A DNA stretch of 25,457 nt from Priapulus caudatus (GCF_000485595.1 NW_014578005.1:1-25457); one strand, 5' to 3'. Shown: positions 11,616-20,221, counted from the first letter of the stretch. The notes: a model not told the origin generated them from the sequence alone. Translations and numbers: made by a program.

Positions 11616-13719
11616 CATCATATTACGCGTCAGCGAGCGACCGCCCACAGCAGGCTGCTGTGACTGAGCGGCGAACGCAGCCATCACATATCGGCTGGCG
11701 TATATCGTGGCGTTATTCGGTGTGTCGAGAGTCCTATGGCGTATGTCGCGACGCGGAGGTATGCCTCTACTCCGTTGAGTGCCCTCTGTCTTAGTTTTAT
11801 TAGTATAGGTATGCCCGCACGCCGCGCGCATGTGCTGGTGTGTGTCTGGGTGTGTGTGTGCGTAGTGCGTGCGTTCATCTTCTCTTCCGGGTCTGTTTTT
11901 CTTTCTCTACATAATACAACAATTATTGGTTCAAGTTCTACAGCATAGATTTTAAGCAAATCACTTGTTCCCCCCAACAGTTCCGGAGACCCCTTTTAAA
12001 CGGTCCAGTTTTATAGCATTAATTTCAATCGAAATGCAACTAGTTCGGAGGACCCCCATTTTCGAACTAGCCGGTTCCAGAGCATACCACATTCAACAAA
12101 CATAGTTTTCTAGAGACACCAGTTTCCAGGTCTGAGTTTAGCTTCGCATAGCCCCCCCCCCATTTTTAACTTAGCCCAGCATACCAGATACCTACCATAA
12201 TGTGGGGTGAGTCCCCCCCCCGGGTTTCAATCTCTTGGTATATGTTGGTCCTTGGTTCCCTGCACAATTTTTTGTCAGCAATTTGAGGGCTTTGATTAGC
12301 TAAACTCTGAGAGCTTTCCGGACCCCTGGGGCCGGATTCATCAAACGTTCCGCAAAGTGTATTGCGTACACAGAGTTTCTACGAAGTACGTACGCAAAGC
12401 TCGTAGGTCCGATTCATCAACACAGCGTAGCCACCTGCCGTGCCGCAAATGTTGATGAATTCCGGTGTAAATCCACTACGCCATCGTAGCTGCTGGCTGT
12501 TGAGGGGCGTGCTAGCATAAACCAATCACACTGTGCCACACATACCATAGGAACCAAACTGACGCCTCTCTTGTATGTAAACCATATGGCCCTCTAGCGT
12601 CAACAGGAGTGCTTGGGGGATGTGATAGTTGTCCTCATTTTCGTTTGTATGATTGTGATTCCACACTCGATGAAAGCAGCGACACGTACGCGTGCGTGCG
12701 TGCGTGTGCACGTACACGTTGCTGGCGTGTGCACTACACGTGCGTTGCTTGCGTTACGTACACGGCGCGTGCGTGCGTGCGTACGTACGTACACGTGCGT
12801 GCTTGTGTGCACGTACAAGTGCGTGCGTGTGAACGTCAAGTCGCGCACGCGCGTGTGCACGTACACGGCTAACTACGAACTCGCTTATAACGAAAACAAT
12901 GCCAAGCTGTGACAAAAAAAGCGTCAAAGGCGCCGCCCTGTCTGTGTAGTATAGTAATTATTTATTATTTTAGTTGAGTAGCTGATTTTATAATGTTTTC
13001 TCAATAAAATAATGCATGCTGCGGTATGCTGGAACACCTGCCGGAAATTTCGAGTGGTTTACGGCACCTCGTCAGCTCGGTAGTAAGTTACAAAAAGGTT
13101 TACTGTAAATTTTAGCTTGATGAATCGCCACTAAAACGCCTCGCTGGGCGTACCGCGAAATCGTACGAAAATTTACTAAATAGCTGTGTTGTTGAATTCG
13201 ACAACTAAGCAACGTCGATCTGGTACACAAGATTTACGCAAAATATTTTGCGTATGCAGCTTGATGAATCTCATGAATCTACCCTGGATCCACCCGTCAG
13301 TGCAAGCGCACACGGTAATCAGGGCGTGTACAGGGGGGTCCAGGAGGTCCGGACCCCCCCTACTCGCGCAGAAAACGCATCTGAGGGGGTCTAATTAAAA
13401 AAAAAACCTGGGGGAGCCCCCCAGACCCCCCCTTCGCGTGCTCCTGTACACGCACCTGGTTTCGCCCCCCCTAACAAAATACCCTGGCGCCGCCCCTGGT
13501 TGCACCTGATAATTAATCCGAATTTATACATACACCGCAAACATTAGGTATGAGTTCAACTATATGTGTATTTGTTCTCCAATAATTTATGATCAGCAGT
13601 TTGTCCACCCACCTGCTTTCCACCCTGCTGATGATGTCCAACCATTGCAGAATTCACCTGTGCTCCTGGTGGCATTCCAACTTGTAACTGCATTGGAGAG
13701 ACCTGTGCCCCAGGTGCTG
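4770..13719 (-). CDS. GORAB: GORAB-like RAB6-interacting golgin, five exons, 5' end missing
   Basis: Exons in transcript order are 13719-13613, 10681-10356, 9384-9283, 7956-7816 and 5670-4770 (stop). GT-AG junctions and phases are consistent throughout, giving about 525 residues before any missing N-terminus; human GORAB is about 370-394. The diagnostic core spans the last three exons: ISERKKRTHAEQQKL, then DKIEDASREYSDAQKRYDKA, then KEQLTEHLYAIIQANELRKA. It aligns residue by residue with the human coiled coil. The family binds RAB6 and ARF5 at the trans-Golgi, scaffolds COPI through SCYL1, and in flies aids centriole duplication. Odd points are a roughly 240-residue Ser/Glu-rich tail after the coiled coil, longer than in human, and introns packed with mobile elements. 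The initiator exon is not found. The first two exons are less conserved and are placed by splice phase and context. Confidence 0.88.
5803..6804. mobile_element. Long-TIR non-autonomous DNA element (CAGGAGT family), 1002 bp
   Basis: Near-perfect terminal inverted repeats of about 285-290 bp: 5803-6091 (CAGGAGTTAATAAAGACAAA...) pairs with 6515-6804. The inside end of both arms carries TCGCATACACAGCAACTGG or its complement (about 6054-6075 and 6535-6555). Both flanks are ATATATAT, consistent with an 8-bp TSD but ambiguous in an AT run. The middle (about 6092-6515) shows no transposase motif. The open frame at 6032-6427 begins inside the left arm and is probably not a gene. It lies in the last intron of the golgin gene and shares the CAGGAGT end with 288-1186 and 20648-20691. 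Confidence 0.85.
7457..7798. mobile_element. hAT-like MITE, 342 bp, with 5-bp target duplication
   Basis: Starts CAGGGCACAAAATT and ends AATTTTGCGCCCTG, an inverted pair with one mismatch. The 5-bp direct repeat AATAC flanks it exactly at 7452-7456 and 7799-7803. Sub-terminal blocks of ACCGGCCC and GGGCCGGT recur inside. CAGGG ends with a 5-bp TSD fit the hAT5-type group. There is no coding capacity. It sits in the golgin's last intron, with its TSD 12 bp from the splice donor of the 7816-7956 exon. Confidence 0.8.
7816..7956 (-). CDS. GORAB: GORAB-like internal exon (coiled coil)
   Basis: 141 nt between acceptor TATGGCAG and donor GTAAGT (7815-7810). It encodes KKRTHAEQQKLLEIQK, followed by a segment containing VDVSLLRDKIEDASREYSDA, which matches the conserved centre of GORAB (human KRTQAE... 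and ADIGILRNRIDQAS). It is too short to appear as a standalone ORF. Confidence 0.92.
7980..8052 (+). repeat. TTAG tetranucleotide microsatellite
   Basis: About 18 units of TTAG with regular GCTAG interruptions. It lies in the golgin intron, 23 bp upstream of the acceptor of the 7816-7956 exon on the minus strand. Confidence 0.9.
8310..8445 (-). pseudogene. LINE reverse-transcriptase C-terminal remnant
   Basis: Minus-strand translation contains GRPKETWRRTIEREM and LSWNTL. This is the typical tail after the RT domain of many non-LTR retrotransposon ORF2 proteins (pattern GRPxxTWRRTxExE..LxWxxx). Only about 40 residues are recognisable; the catalytic RT and endonuclease parts are absent. It is a dead intronic scrap. 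The family assignment is from memory of the motif. Confidence 0.65.
8450..9282. other. Intron sequence without recognised feature
   Basis: AT-rich golgin intron between the LINE remnant and the next exon. I see no repeat pair, ORF with a motif, or RNA gene. Confidence 0.4.
9283..9384 (-). CDS. GORAB: GORAB-like internal exon
   Basis: 102 nt between acceptor TTGTTATAG and donor GTACGT (9282-9277). It encodes REISNLEKFQQQQKLIEAQ and continues to KRRQMLTQAISER. This corresponds to the human segment around LQQEQRLMEE...AIAERSKR. Phases join it to both neighbours. Confidence 0.9.
9385..10355. other. Intron with weak inverted CGATA-rich blocks
   Basis: Golgin intron. Blocks around 9835-9885 and 10185-10250 share CACGATAC and ATATCGATA motifs in opposite orientation, suggesting a decayed MITE. 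The match is patchy and no TSD is visible. Confidence 0.3.
10356..10681 (-). CDS. GORAB: GORAB-like linker exon
   Basis: Charged, low-complexity coding sequence that ends EELDEEEGI at donor GTAATA (10355-10350). The acceptor could leave the exon starting at 10684 or 10681, because TAGCAG offers two AGs one codon apart. Either choice keeps the frame. Poorly conserved in the family, so it is placed by frame, splice phase and position. Confidence 0.75.
10915..11012 (+). repeat. Purine (A/GAA) low-complexity tract inside the hAT element
   Basis: Nearly pure A/G on the plus strand. It is bracketed by related blocks with GCAAATGATGGGG and CCCCCATCATTTTCAAG (about 11030-11074) that can fold back on each other. 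Lys/Glu-rich or Phe/Ser-rich frames across it are artefacts of composition. Confidence 0.85.
11395..11800. repeat. Possible dispersed repeat with CCTCCGCC and GGAGGTATGC ends
   Basis: Begins near CCTCCGCCAACG (11401) and ends near GCGGAGGTATGC...GAGTGCCCTCTG (11754-11790). From memory, paired motifs of this kind bound a repeat found in many animal genomes; I cannot check this here. The right end is also present at the start of the second copy (18783 on). The middle is the GT microsatellite. Confidence 0.35.
11466..11612 (+). repeat. GT/TG dinucleotide microsatellite
   Basis: About 147 bp of near-pure (TG)n with single-base TTG, TCG, CCTG and CTTACG interruptions. Frames rich in Cys/Val across it are not genes. 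Confidence 0.95.
11735..13191 (+). repeat. Dispersed repeat segment, copy A (inside the hAT element)
   Basis: About 1.46 kb homologous over its length to 18783-20221 in the same orientation. The match runs from TATGGCGTATGTCGC to TAGCTGTGTTG. It comprises a GT-rich start, several variant units of GTTCCGGAGACCCC (about 11980-12150), a GATTCATCAA motif repeated direct and inverted (12334, 12411, 12452, 13119), and a CGTG/GTGCACGTAC palindromic tract at 12685-12870. This copy continues to another GATGAAT motif near 13262, which may be its true right end. No coding motif. Against copy B the differences are largely one-base gains and losses. Confidence 0.8.
13320..13456. mobile_element. Small G/C-rich palindromic element
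   Basis: GCGTGTACAGG at 13324-13334 is the exact inverse of CCTGTACACGC at 13443-13453. In between are mirrored G- and C-runs (GGTCCAGGAGGTCCGGACC, CTGGGGGAGCCCCCCAG). CAGG and CCTG lie at the outer edges. No TSD is visible. It is nested near the right end of the hAT element. Confidence 0.5.
13613..13719 (-). CDS. GORAB: Probable upstream GORAB-like exon
   Basis: 107 nt between acceptor TTTGAATTCAG and donor GTGGGT (13612-13607). It encodes a Gly/Pro/Gln-rich peptide ending HHQQGGKQ. It ends in phase 0, compatible with the next exon. No motif proves membership, so this rests on splice signals, phase and position. Confidence 0.6.
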
Positions 13720-14904
13720 CTGAATTCAAAGAAACAAGTTTCATTAGTGAATTGTGTAGCTTGTTGCAAACTGGGTAGGGTCAACCACTTTCAATTAGAA
13801 CTGCTTTTACATAACGCTAGGTAAAATACACGGCTACTAACACACAGATATGATGATATGATTACTAAGTTACTACTCACTACATATGTTCATATTTTTA
13901 CCATATGGTAGTAAAAAATGTTTACTATCCACATACAGCTACTGGAACACAAGCATCCGAGACGGAAAATGATGCATTTGGCTAATACCCTGAGAAAAAA
14001 TATACATTTCATAACAAGAAGGCAAACCAAGTTAACACGTCTCACTATAAACACGTACCGTAAACAAAACACACAGGCCTCATGTTTGACGGATACATAT
14101 TACAAATGTCGTGTTGCAGACTCAATAACGCATCAGTAAATATGGCTGCTCTAGATTGGGTACTGCTGCTCCGATGCCTCCACTCCTCAGATTCCTAAGG
14201 ATATAAGCCCATCTGGTGGAGCTATTTATAGAACAAAGACCCTCCCAGTCAGTGGTACATTTACCGCACGCAAAAGAAGGTACGTACGTACATGCTGACA
14301 TCAGAGCTAAACACATGCTTAGCATATTTGAAAGCATATATGGCACATGAGCAGTGTATACATTCAGCATACCAGGGCTTCTTCTGAGTGAAAATTAACG
14401 TGCATGATAGATTCAAAGGCGTGCCGTAGGCACGCATGCATACGCTGCAGGCGGACGCGGGGGAGAGAGGGAGAGGGGGAACTCCCCCTCTCGCTGGGGG
14501 GTTCTAGGGTGGTCTCCCCAGAAGCACTTGGTGATCTATTTATTTTTGGGTTGTTACAGGAGCATTTTCACAACGGCGATGTTAAATTTGACAACGGCGG
14601 TACGCCACTGTGCCTCTTAGGTATAAGAAACCTTGCATACTATAGTGAAGCTCCGATTCATGTTATGTTATTATTCACCCGTCATACTGCTGGGGGTGAA
14701 TGTAGTTGCAACCATATGTTCTTAATTGTCTCTGTCTGATTAGTTTCAAACATTTAATAACCAGCTAAACATTCCAAAAAGCAAAACCATATTAGCCAAA
14801 ATCTAAAGCAGTTTACAAATGTAACACAATCCTAGATATGCTGCATTGAGTCTGAAGTTGCTGCAATAAATCTATAATAAGTATATGCTTCTATAAATTT
14901 AGAA
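13720..14904. other. Region without recognised gene upstream of the golgin exons
   Basis: This should contain, or be spliced across by, the 5' part of the golgin gene, but I could not identify an initiator exon. Bases 14450-14515 are G/C-rich with a short GGGGAACTCCCC palindrome. The plus-strand frame 14404-14739 has no recognisable motif. Confidence 0.35.
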
Positions 14905-15127
14905 ATCCAGAGAGACGGGATACAAGAGACGTGTTGCCGAAAGGAGGTGTTGATCCTAAGCGCTGAGCTCACATCTTGCGCGCAGTTCCGCGGCAAGGCG
15001 CACGCGACCGGGGGAACGTCCTACGACTGTATGCAGCGCTGGCAGCTATGGATCCGTGCGCCGAATGCATAGGCCGGCGCACGGATCCATAGCTGCCAGC
15101 GAACAGTCCGCAATTTTAGCGTAGGAC
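14905..15127. repeat. Repeat block with 26-bp perfect hairpin
   Basis: Bases 14910-15046 are about 85 percent similar by eye to the reverse complement of 21461-21598 (shared GACGGGATAC, GTTGCCGAAAGGAGGTGTTG, ATGCAGCGCTGGCAGC). At the end of the shared part is a perfect inverted repeat: 15038-15063 against 15075-15100, with an 11-nt loop (15064-15074). Outer arms GTCCTACG at 15018-15025 and CGTAGGAC at 15120-15127 extend the fold. It looks like the tip of a foldback or MITE-type element. No ORF of note. Confidence 0.65.
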
Positions 15128-15907
15128 ACAAAGGGCAGACATTTGGGATGTGAGAGGAACCCGCAACTTACATGGGGGGTCGTACAGATGGGGGGGGGGG
15201 CGAGAGTGAAGCTTTTGATTTCTCCGTGGTTCCATTAGGCGTTTTCACTATAAGTTCCAAACATAAGAAAAATCGGACAATTACTTAATGGAAAATTTGA
15301 TAAAATAATGATACGAAATAGTACGCGGATTGTGCGCCTAGTAAGGCTAGTTACCTCTTTGAAATCATACGCTGTTTAAGAATCGCCATTTGCTGCATTT
15401 CCCCGGAGCTCCGCCCACTTTAAAAATATTGCTAGCATTGTGGCAGTAATATCCTGAGTGTACGAACGAGTTAGTATTTTGATTTTCGATTTTTGATGAC
15501 AGCAGGCGAAAGTGCAGCATTTGAATACAGCTTACTTCATTAGCATTATATATAGTATCTAATGATTTCCTGACAGCTTCTTTTTCTATATATAAACAAT
15601 TAATACATTATCTGGCATCTCTATCATCTATGTGACCTTGCCTTATATCATATGCACCCCTAGTCCGCAAATGCAGACATTATAACTCCGCTTTGCTAAT
15701 GTGATGGTGCGGGTTTATCATCACCCCCATTACTGGGGTCTGCGTCGGCTCAGACTAATGCACCCCTACCACTACAATCTCCCACTTCCATTGTCATTGT
15801 TAGTATCAGGAACTAGCTAGAGTAAATTGCTTGCTATATAAGCAGGGGTTGTCTAGTATAGGGGTATTCTAACCCTAACAAAGACCGTTTCTTGGAGCTA
15901 GTAGTAG
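15128..15907. other. Region without recognised gene
   Basis: Contains a G11 run near 15190 and two direct copies of ATGCACCCCTA (about 15651 and 15758) around a GTGATG...CATCAC short hairpin (about 15701-15724). No gene recognised. Confidence 0.35.
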
Positions 15908-15990
15908 CAGGGGCGTAGCTACGGGGGGGGGGGGCTGGGAAGGCACGTGCCCCCCCACAAATTTTCTGTGCCCCCCATGTGCCCCCCCCC
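15908..15990. mobile_element. Solo hAT-like terminal sequence
   Basis: Begins CAGGGGCGTAGCTACGGGGG, followed by C-runs separated by GTGC. This is the layout of a hAT-type end like the one at 10857. I find no partner CTACGCCCCTG end in the window, so it is a truncated or heavily decayed copy. Confidence 0.5.
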
Positions 15991-16466
15991 CACTAAAAAT
16001 TCATGCTTGATAAAAAAAATTGAATTAAAAACAATGCCGTTAGAACAGTATAATACAAAGAAAGAGGGTTCGAACCACATCTCAGTAAAATTATATATCG
16101 GCCGAGCGGGCAAAGTCGTACGCAAATAGTAGGTCTCAGGGGAGAGATAGTGAATATAGAAATAAGTTGTCAACTGAAAATGCTAAGAATAGATTGTAAC
16201 ATAATTATTTGATATCTCCTGCTTATTATGAGCTATAATACTTATACAATGTAATGTATAGTCTAATAGTAATCATATTGTAAAAATCCTCCAAACTTCA
16301 AATGTGCTGTTGCTTTTGACTTTTTGCTCACGTGACTACAATGGCTAACATGACATCTGCACCCACATATATTACTTTGAAAGGAACATAATCGGAAACA
16401 TGAGAACATCACATTGGTCTCTTCAAGATGGATACAGGAAGTTGAAGCGGCAGTGACGATTGCAGG
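15991..16466. other. AT-rich stretch, nothing recognised
   Basis: Possibly the interior of the element starting at 15908. A tRNA-like GGTTCGAACC occurs at 16067 but has no tRNA around it. Confidence 0.35.
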
Positions 16467-16568
16467 GCTAGACTGGTACCTCCCTTCACTCCGCCAACTA
16501 TCGTTGGCTACACTAAAGTGAGTTACGGTAGCGTGTGGATCGAACTGTCCACCGGGTACCAGTCTAGC
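16467..16568. mobile_element. Small MITE-like inverted repeat, 102 bp
   Basis: Perfect 14-bp inverted ends, GCTAGACTGGTACC at 16467-16480 and GGTACCAGTCTAGC at 16555-16568. No clear target duplication. The interior of about 74 bp is non-coding. Confidence 0.6.
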
Positions 16569-17431
16569 TTTGTGTAGAAAAAAGACTTGGAAATGCTATG
16601 TACATGGCCTCGTTGCGCCATCTATCGGACGCCATATGTACGAGAATAATTTCCCGGCGTGAAACGGAAAAAATGGAAACTCGCTTTTCTAGAGGAAAAC
16701 GAAACGCGCCGAGCAGCAAACGAACAATTACGACCATTTCTAGGAAATGCATGTCTAGCTACGTGCGTAGTGAAAAGGCTTGCGGAATCGCCACAACTGC
16801 TCAATTGAGCAATTATACGGCTTTGGTCTCTACCCAAAGGGACCTGGGTAAGCTGTTCGAAAAAGTGCAGCGAATTTGAGTTAGTGTGCCGCTACGCGGC
16901 GTTTTTCGCGCTTCACGCGGATCCGGGCTGCCAATCATCTAGTCTAATTTGTATTCAATTTAAGTATAATATTACCACATTGCATTCTAGGGTCAGTTTC
17001 ATTTAAAAGCATTCAAAATAATACCCAACCCCATTATCATTATGTATGCTCAGTACTTTTCATGAGTAGAGCATTTATTAAGATCAATGTTTATCTCTAC
17101 AATTGAATACCAGTAAATTATACTCAAACAATTTTCACTTGGTACTGTCAGGGGACACATGATAGTCTAAGTAGTTATGTGATTGGTGCCCATGGCAATT
17201 CGTCAGTAGCTGGGGAAGTGAAGCAGTAGAGGTGGTAACAGGGTTTTAATGTTGCCATTGCAGCAACAAACCAGCTGATAAGGACTAAATTGGTAGCAAG
17301 AGACATTATTAAGCACACCTCAGTTGAGCCTATTGATTGTGGGGTGAGGCTCTGGCAATCCTTAACTTCCTCTATCACTATTTTAATTCAAGCCGGTTCA
17401 GTGCCGCAACAGGTACTACAGATATGTACCC
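16569..17431. other. Region without recognised gene
   Basis: Bases 16570-16920 are less AT-rich and open in several frames, but no frame shows a domain. GCCGCTACGCGGCGTTTTT at 16890-16908 looks like a bacterial terminator but is probably chance in a eukaryote. Bases 16950-17430 are plain AT-rich sequence. Confidence 0.35.
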
Positions 17432-17525
17432 GAGGTAGTTTTAGGTTGTTTAGTATTATGTTTATATTTTTATATAATTAGGAGGTAGTTTTAGGTTGTT
17501 TAGTATTATGTTTATATTTTTATAT
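17432..17525 (+). repeat. Two tandem copies of a 44-bp unit (50-bp period)
   Basis: GAGGTAGTTTTAGGTTGTTT and the AT-rich bases after it occur at 17432-17475 and again at 17482-17525, separated by AATTAG. GAGGTA recurs a third time at 17526, exactly where the retroelement fragment starts. Confidence 0.85.
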
Positions 17526-17527
17526 GA

Positions 17528-18780
17528 GGTATAGGTCGTTACAGATACTGTCGCATGCCGATGGGAATCAGTTCAGCATCAGAAGTCTACCAGTGTGCAA
17601 TGGAACATTTGCTAGCTGGATACCCATGTTTGGTGATAGTGGATGACATTCTGGTGTATGGAGCTACGGAATTGGAGCATGATGACAACCTCAAGATAGT
17701 GTTAAAGCGTCTCCGAGAAATCAACTTAAAGTTGAGTGTGCGCAAGTGTCAGTACAAGCTGCAAGAAGTACCATACATTGGACATGTACTGTCCAAGGAC
17801 GGACTGAAACCGGACCCAGAAAAGGTCCGAGCAATCAGTGAAATGCCGACACCACAAGATGCGACTGACCTGCTTCGTTTTCTTGGAATGGTGAAATATC
17901 TCGCCAAGTTTGTGCCTAACCTCAGTGAAAAAGCCGCGCCGCTGAATGAACTGCTGAGAAAAGACAATGAATGGAAATTGGATATATCCCAGCAGCAGGC
18001 GTTTAATGAGATAAAGCAGAGTATTGCACAAGTGACAAATTTGGCGTATTTGGACGTCAAGAGAGGCGTAACACTCACATGTGACGCATCACAGAGTGGT
18101 CTTGGAGCAGCATGCCTACAAGATAGAAAACCAGTCGCGTACGCATCGCGTGCCCTAACACAGGCTGAAACAAGATACGCGCAAATAGAAAAAAGAACTA
18201 CTCGCGGTGGTCTTTGCGTGCACAAGATTTCGTGATTACGTGTTTGGCAAGAAGGTGACGATTGAAATAGACCATCAGCCATTAGTATCAATAGTGAAGA
18301 AACCATTATCTGCAACTCCAGCAAAATTGCAACGCTTGCTGTTGAGGCTGCAAAGCTACAGCTTTAACATGGTGTACAAGAAAGGTAGTGATCTCCATCT
18401 AGCAGATACATTGTCGAGGGCATACTTGCCAATCAAGGACAGTGACACAGATCTAGAGAGCACACAGGACTATGAAATACTGTCAGTGTTGCCGATCAGT
18501 AGTAAGAAGCTGGAGGAGCTAAAGAAAGCTACTTCCAACGATGTCAAACTCAAAAAAGTTCACAGAGCCATCGTCATGGGTTGGTCGAAAAGTGAACCTG
18601 AGCTCAGACCATTCTATCCATTTCGTGATGAACTGATTGAAAACGAGGGTGTGATACTGAAAGGTCAGAAAATAGTGGTACCAAAAGCACTGCAACGTGA
18701 ATACGCTAACTTAGTACACAGTGGTCATTTAGGGGCAGAAGCCACCAAGCGTCGTGCAAGAGACATCATGTACTGGCCAA
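17528..18780 (+). pseudogene. pol: Ty3/gypsy-type pol fragment (RT C-terminal half, RNase H, start of integrase)
   Basis: The fragment opens within RT just upstream of MPMGISSASEVYQ (a stop lies one codon before, at 17525-17527). It carries the catalytic VDDIL box (about 17640-17655), connection domain and RNase H (LTCDASQSGLGA near 18072; HLADTLSRA near 18397). It then enters the integrase zinc-binding region (HSGHLGAEATKRRARDIMYWP, first His residues only). The frame breaks in an A6 run at about 18188-18193: one extra base moves the reading frame from 17555-18235 to 18207 onward. Both ends are cut. The 5' end abuts the tandem 50-bp repeat, and the 3' end stops at 18780 where repeat copy B begins. 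There is no integrase catalytic core, no LTR and no gag on this piece. Similarity to the pol at the window end suggests related families, but the two do not overlap enough to compare. Confidence 0.9.
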
Positions 18781-18782
18781 CG

Positions 18783-20221
18783 TATGGCGTATGTCGCTGG
18801 CGGAGGTATGCTCTCTCCGTGAGTGCCCTCTGTCTAGTTTTAGTTAGTGTGTGTATGCGCACGCGCGCGCGCATGTGTGTGTGTGTCTGGGTGTGTGTGT
18901 GCGTGTGCGTGCGTTCATCTCTCTCCGGGTCATGTTTTTCTCTTCTCTACATAATACAACAATTATTGGTTCAAGTGCTACAGCATAGATTTTAAAGCAA
19001 ATCACTGTTCCCCCCACAGTTCCGGAGACCCCCTTTTTTAAACGTGTCCAGTTTCATAGCATTGAATTTCAACGAAATCCTAGCTAGTTCCGGAGACCCC
19101 CATTTTCGAACATAGCCGGTTCCAGAGCATACCACATTCAACAAACATTAGTTCCAGAGACCACCATTTTCAGGTCTGAGTTAGTTCCAGAGCCCCCCCC
19201 CCCCATTTTTAACTTGGCACATACCAGATACCTACCATAATGTGGGGTGAGTCCCCCCTCCGGGGTTTCATCTCCTTGGTATATGTTGCTCCTTGGTTCC
19301 CTGCACAATTTTTTTGTCAGCAATTTGAGGGCTTTGATTAGCTAAACTCTGAGAGCTTCCCCGGACCCCTGGGGCCGGATTCATCAACGTTGCGCAAAGT
19401 GTATTGCGTACACAGAGTTTCTACGAAGTACGTACGCAAAGCTCGTAGGTGCGATTCATCAACACAGCGTAGCACCTGCGTACGCAAATGTTGATGAATT
19501 CCGGTGTAAATCCACTACGCCATCGTAGCTGCTGGCTGTTGAGGGGCGTGCCTAGCATAAACCAATCACACTGTGCCACACATACCATAGGAACCAAACT
19601 GACGCCTCTCTTGTATGTAAACCATATGGCTCTAGCTGTCTACAGGAGTGCTGGGGGATGTGATAGTTGTCCTCATTTTCGTTTGTATGATTGTGTTCCA
19701 CACTCGATGAAAGCAGCGACACGTACGCGTGCGTGCGTGCGTGTGCACGTACACGTGCTGGCGTGTGCACGTACACGTGCGTGCTTGCGTACGTACACGG
19801 GCGTGCGTGCGTGCGTACGTACGTACACGTGCGTGCTTGTGTGCACGTACAAGTGCGTGCGTGTGAACGTACAAGTGCGCACGGCGTGTGCACGTACACG
19901 GCTAACTACGAACTCGCTTATAACGAAAACAATGCCAAGCTATGACAAAAAAAGCGTCAAAGGCGCCGCCTGTCTGTGTAGTATAGTAATTATTTATTTA
20001 TTTTTAGTTGAGTAGTAATTTTATAATGTTTTCTCAATAAAATAATGCATGCTGCGGTATGCTGGAAACACCTGCGGAAATTTCGAGTGGTTTACGGCAC
20101 CTCGTCAGCTCGTGTAAAGTTACGCAAAGGTTTACGTAAATTTTAGCTTGATGAATCGCACCTAAAACGGCCTCGCTGGCGTACGCGAAATCGTACGAAA
20201 ATTTACTAAATAGCTGTGTTG
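18783..20221 (+). repeat. Dispersed repeat segment, copy B (interrupts pol)
   Basis: Homologous to 11735-13191, same orientation and same internal order. It directly follows the truncated integrase coding sequence. The right edge of homology is 20221, so the last part seen in copy A (13192-13265) is absent. The CGTG/GTGCACGTAC tract lies at about 19715-19905 and is more regular than in copy A. Frames through it (19488-20015 and overlapping ones) reflect base composition, not genes. Confidence 0.8.

Larger units (their letters stand above)
10857..13498. mobile_element. hAT transposon (2,642 bp, non-autonomous or gutted) with 8-bp TSD
   Basis: Starts CAGGGGCGGCGCC and ends GGCGCCGCCCCTG, a perfect 13-bp terminal inverted repeat. 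The perfect 8-bp direct repeat GTTGCACC flanks it at 10849-10856 and 13499-13506. The CAG start and 8-bp TSD are standard for hAT. No transposase remains that I can recognise. The interior holds purine and GT simple repeats, the repeat segment 11735-13191 and a small G/C-rich palindromic unit. It accounts for almost all of the roughly 2.9-kb golgin intron between the 13613 and 10681 exons; without it the intron would be about 280 bp. Confidence 0.9.

Noticed and set aside
11447-11948. Cys/Val and Thr/His-rich ORFs
   Set aside because: Translations of the GT microsatellite and repeat copy A.
12526-12912. Several 63-99 aa ORFs on both strands
   Set aside because: They follow the CGTG-rich tract and do not keep frame between copies A and B.
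15355-15398. Minus-strand ATG plus 15 codons ending at GTAACT, possible first golgin exon
   Set aside because: Exon end phase does not match the 13719 exon and no family motif is present.
16060-16080. GGTTCGAACC like a tRNA T-arm
   Set aside because: No acceptor stem, anticodon arm or A/B-box spacing around it.
16888-16910. GC hairpin followed by T-run, like an intrinsic terminator
   Set aside because: The window is eukaryotic; probably chance.
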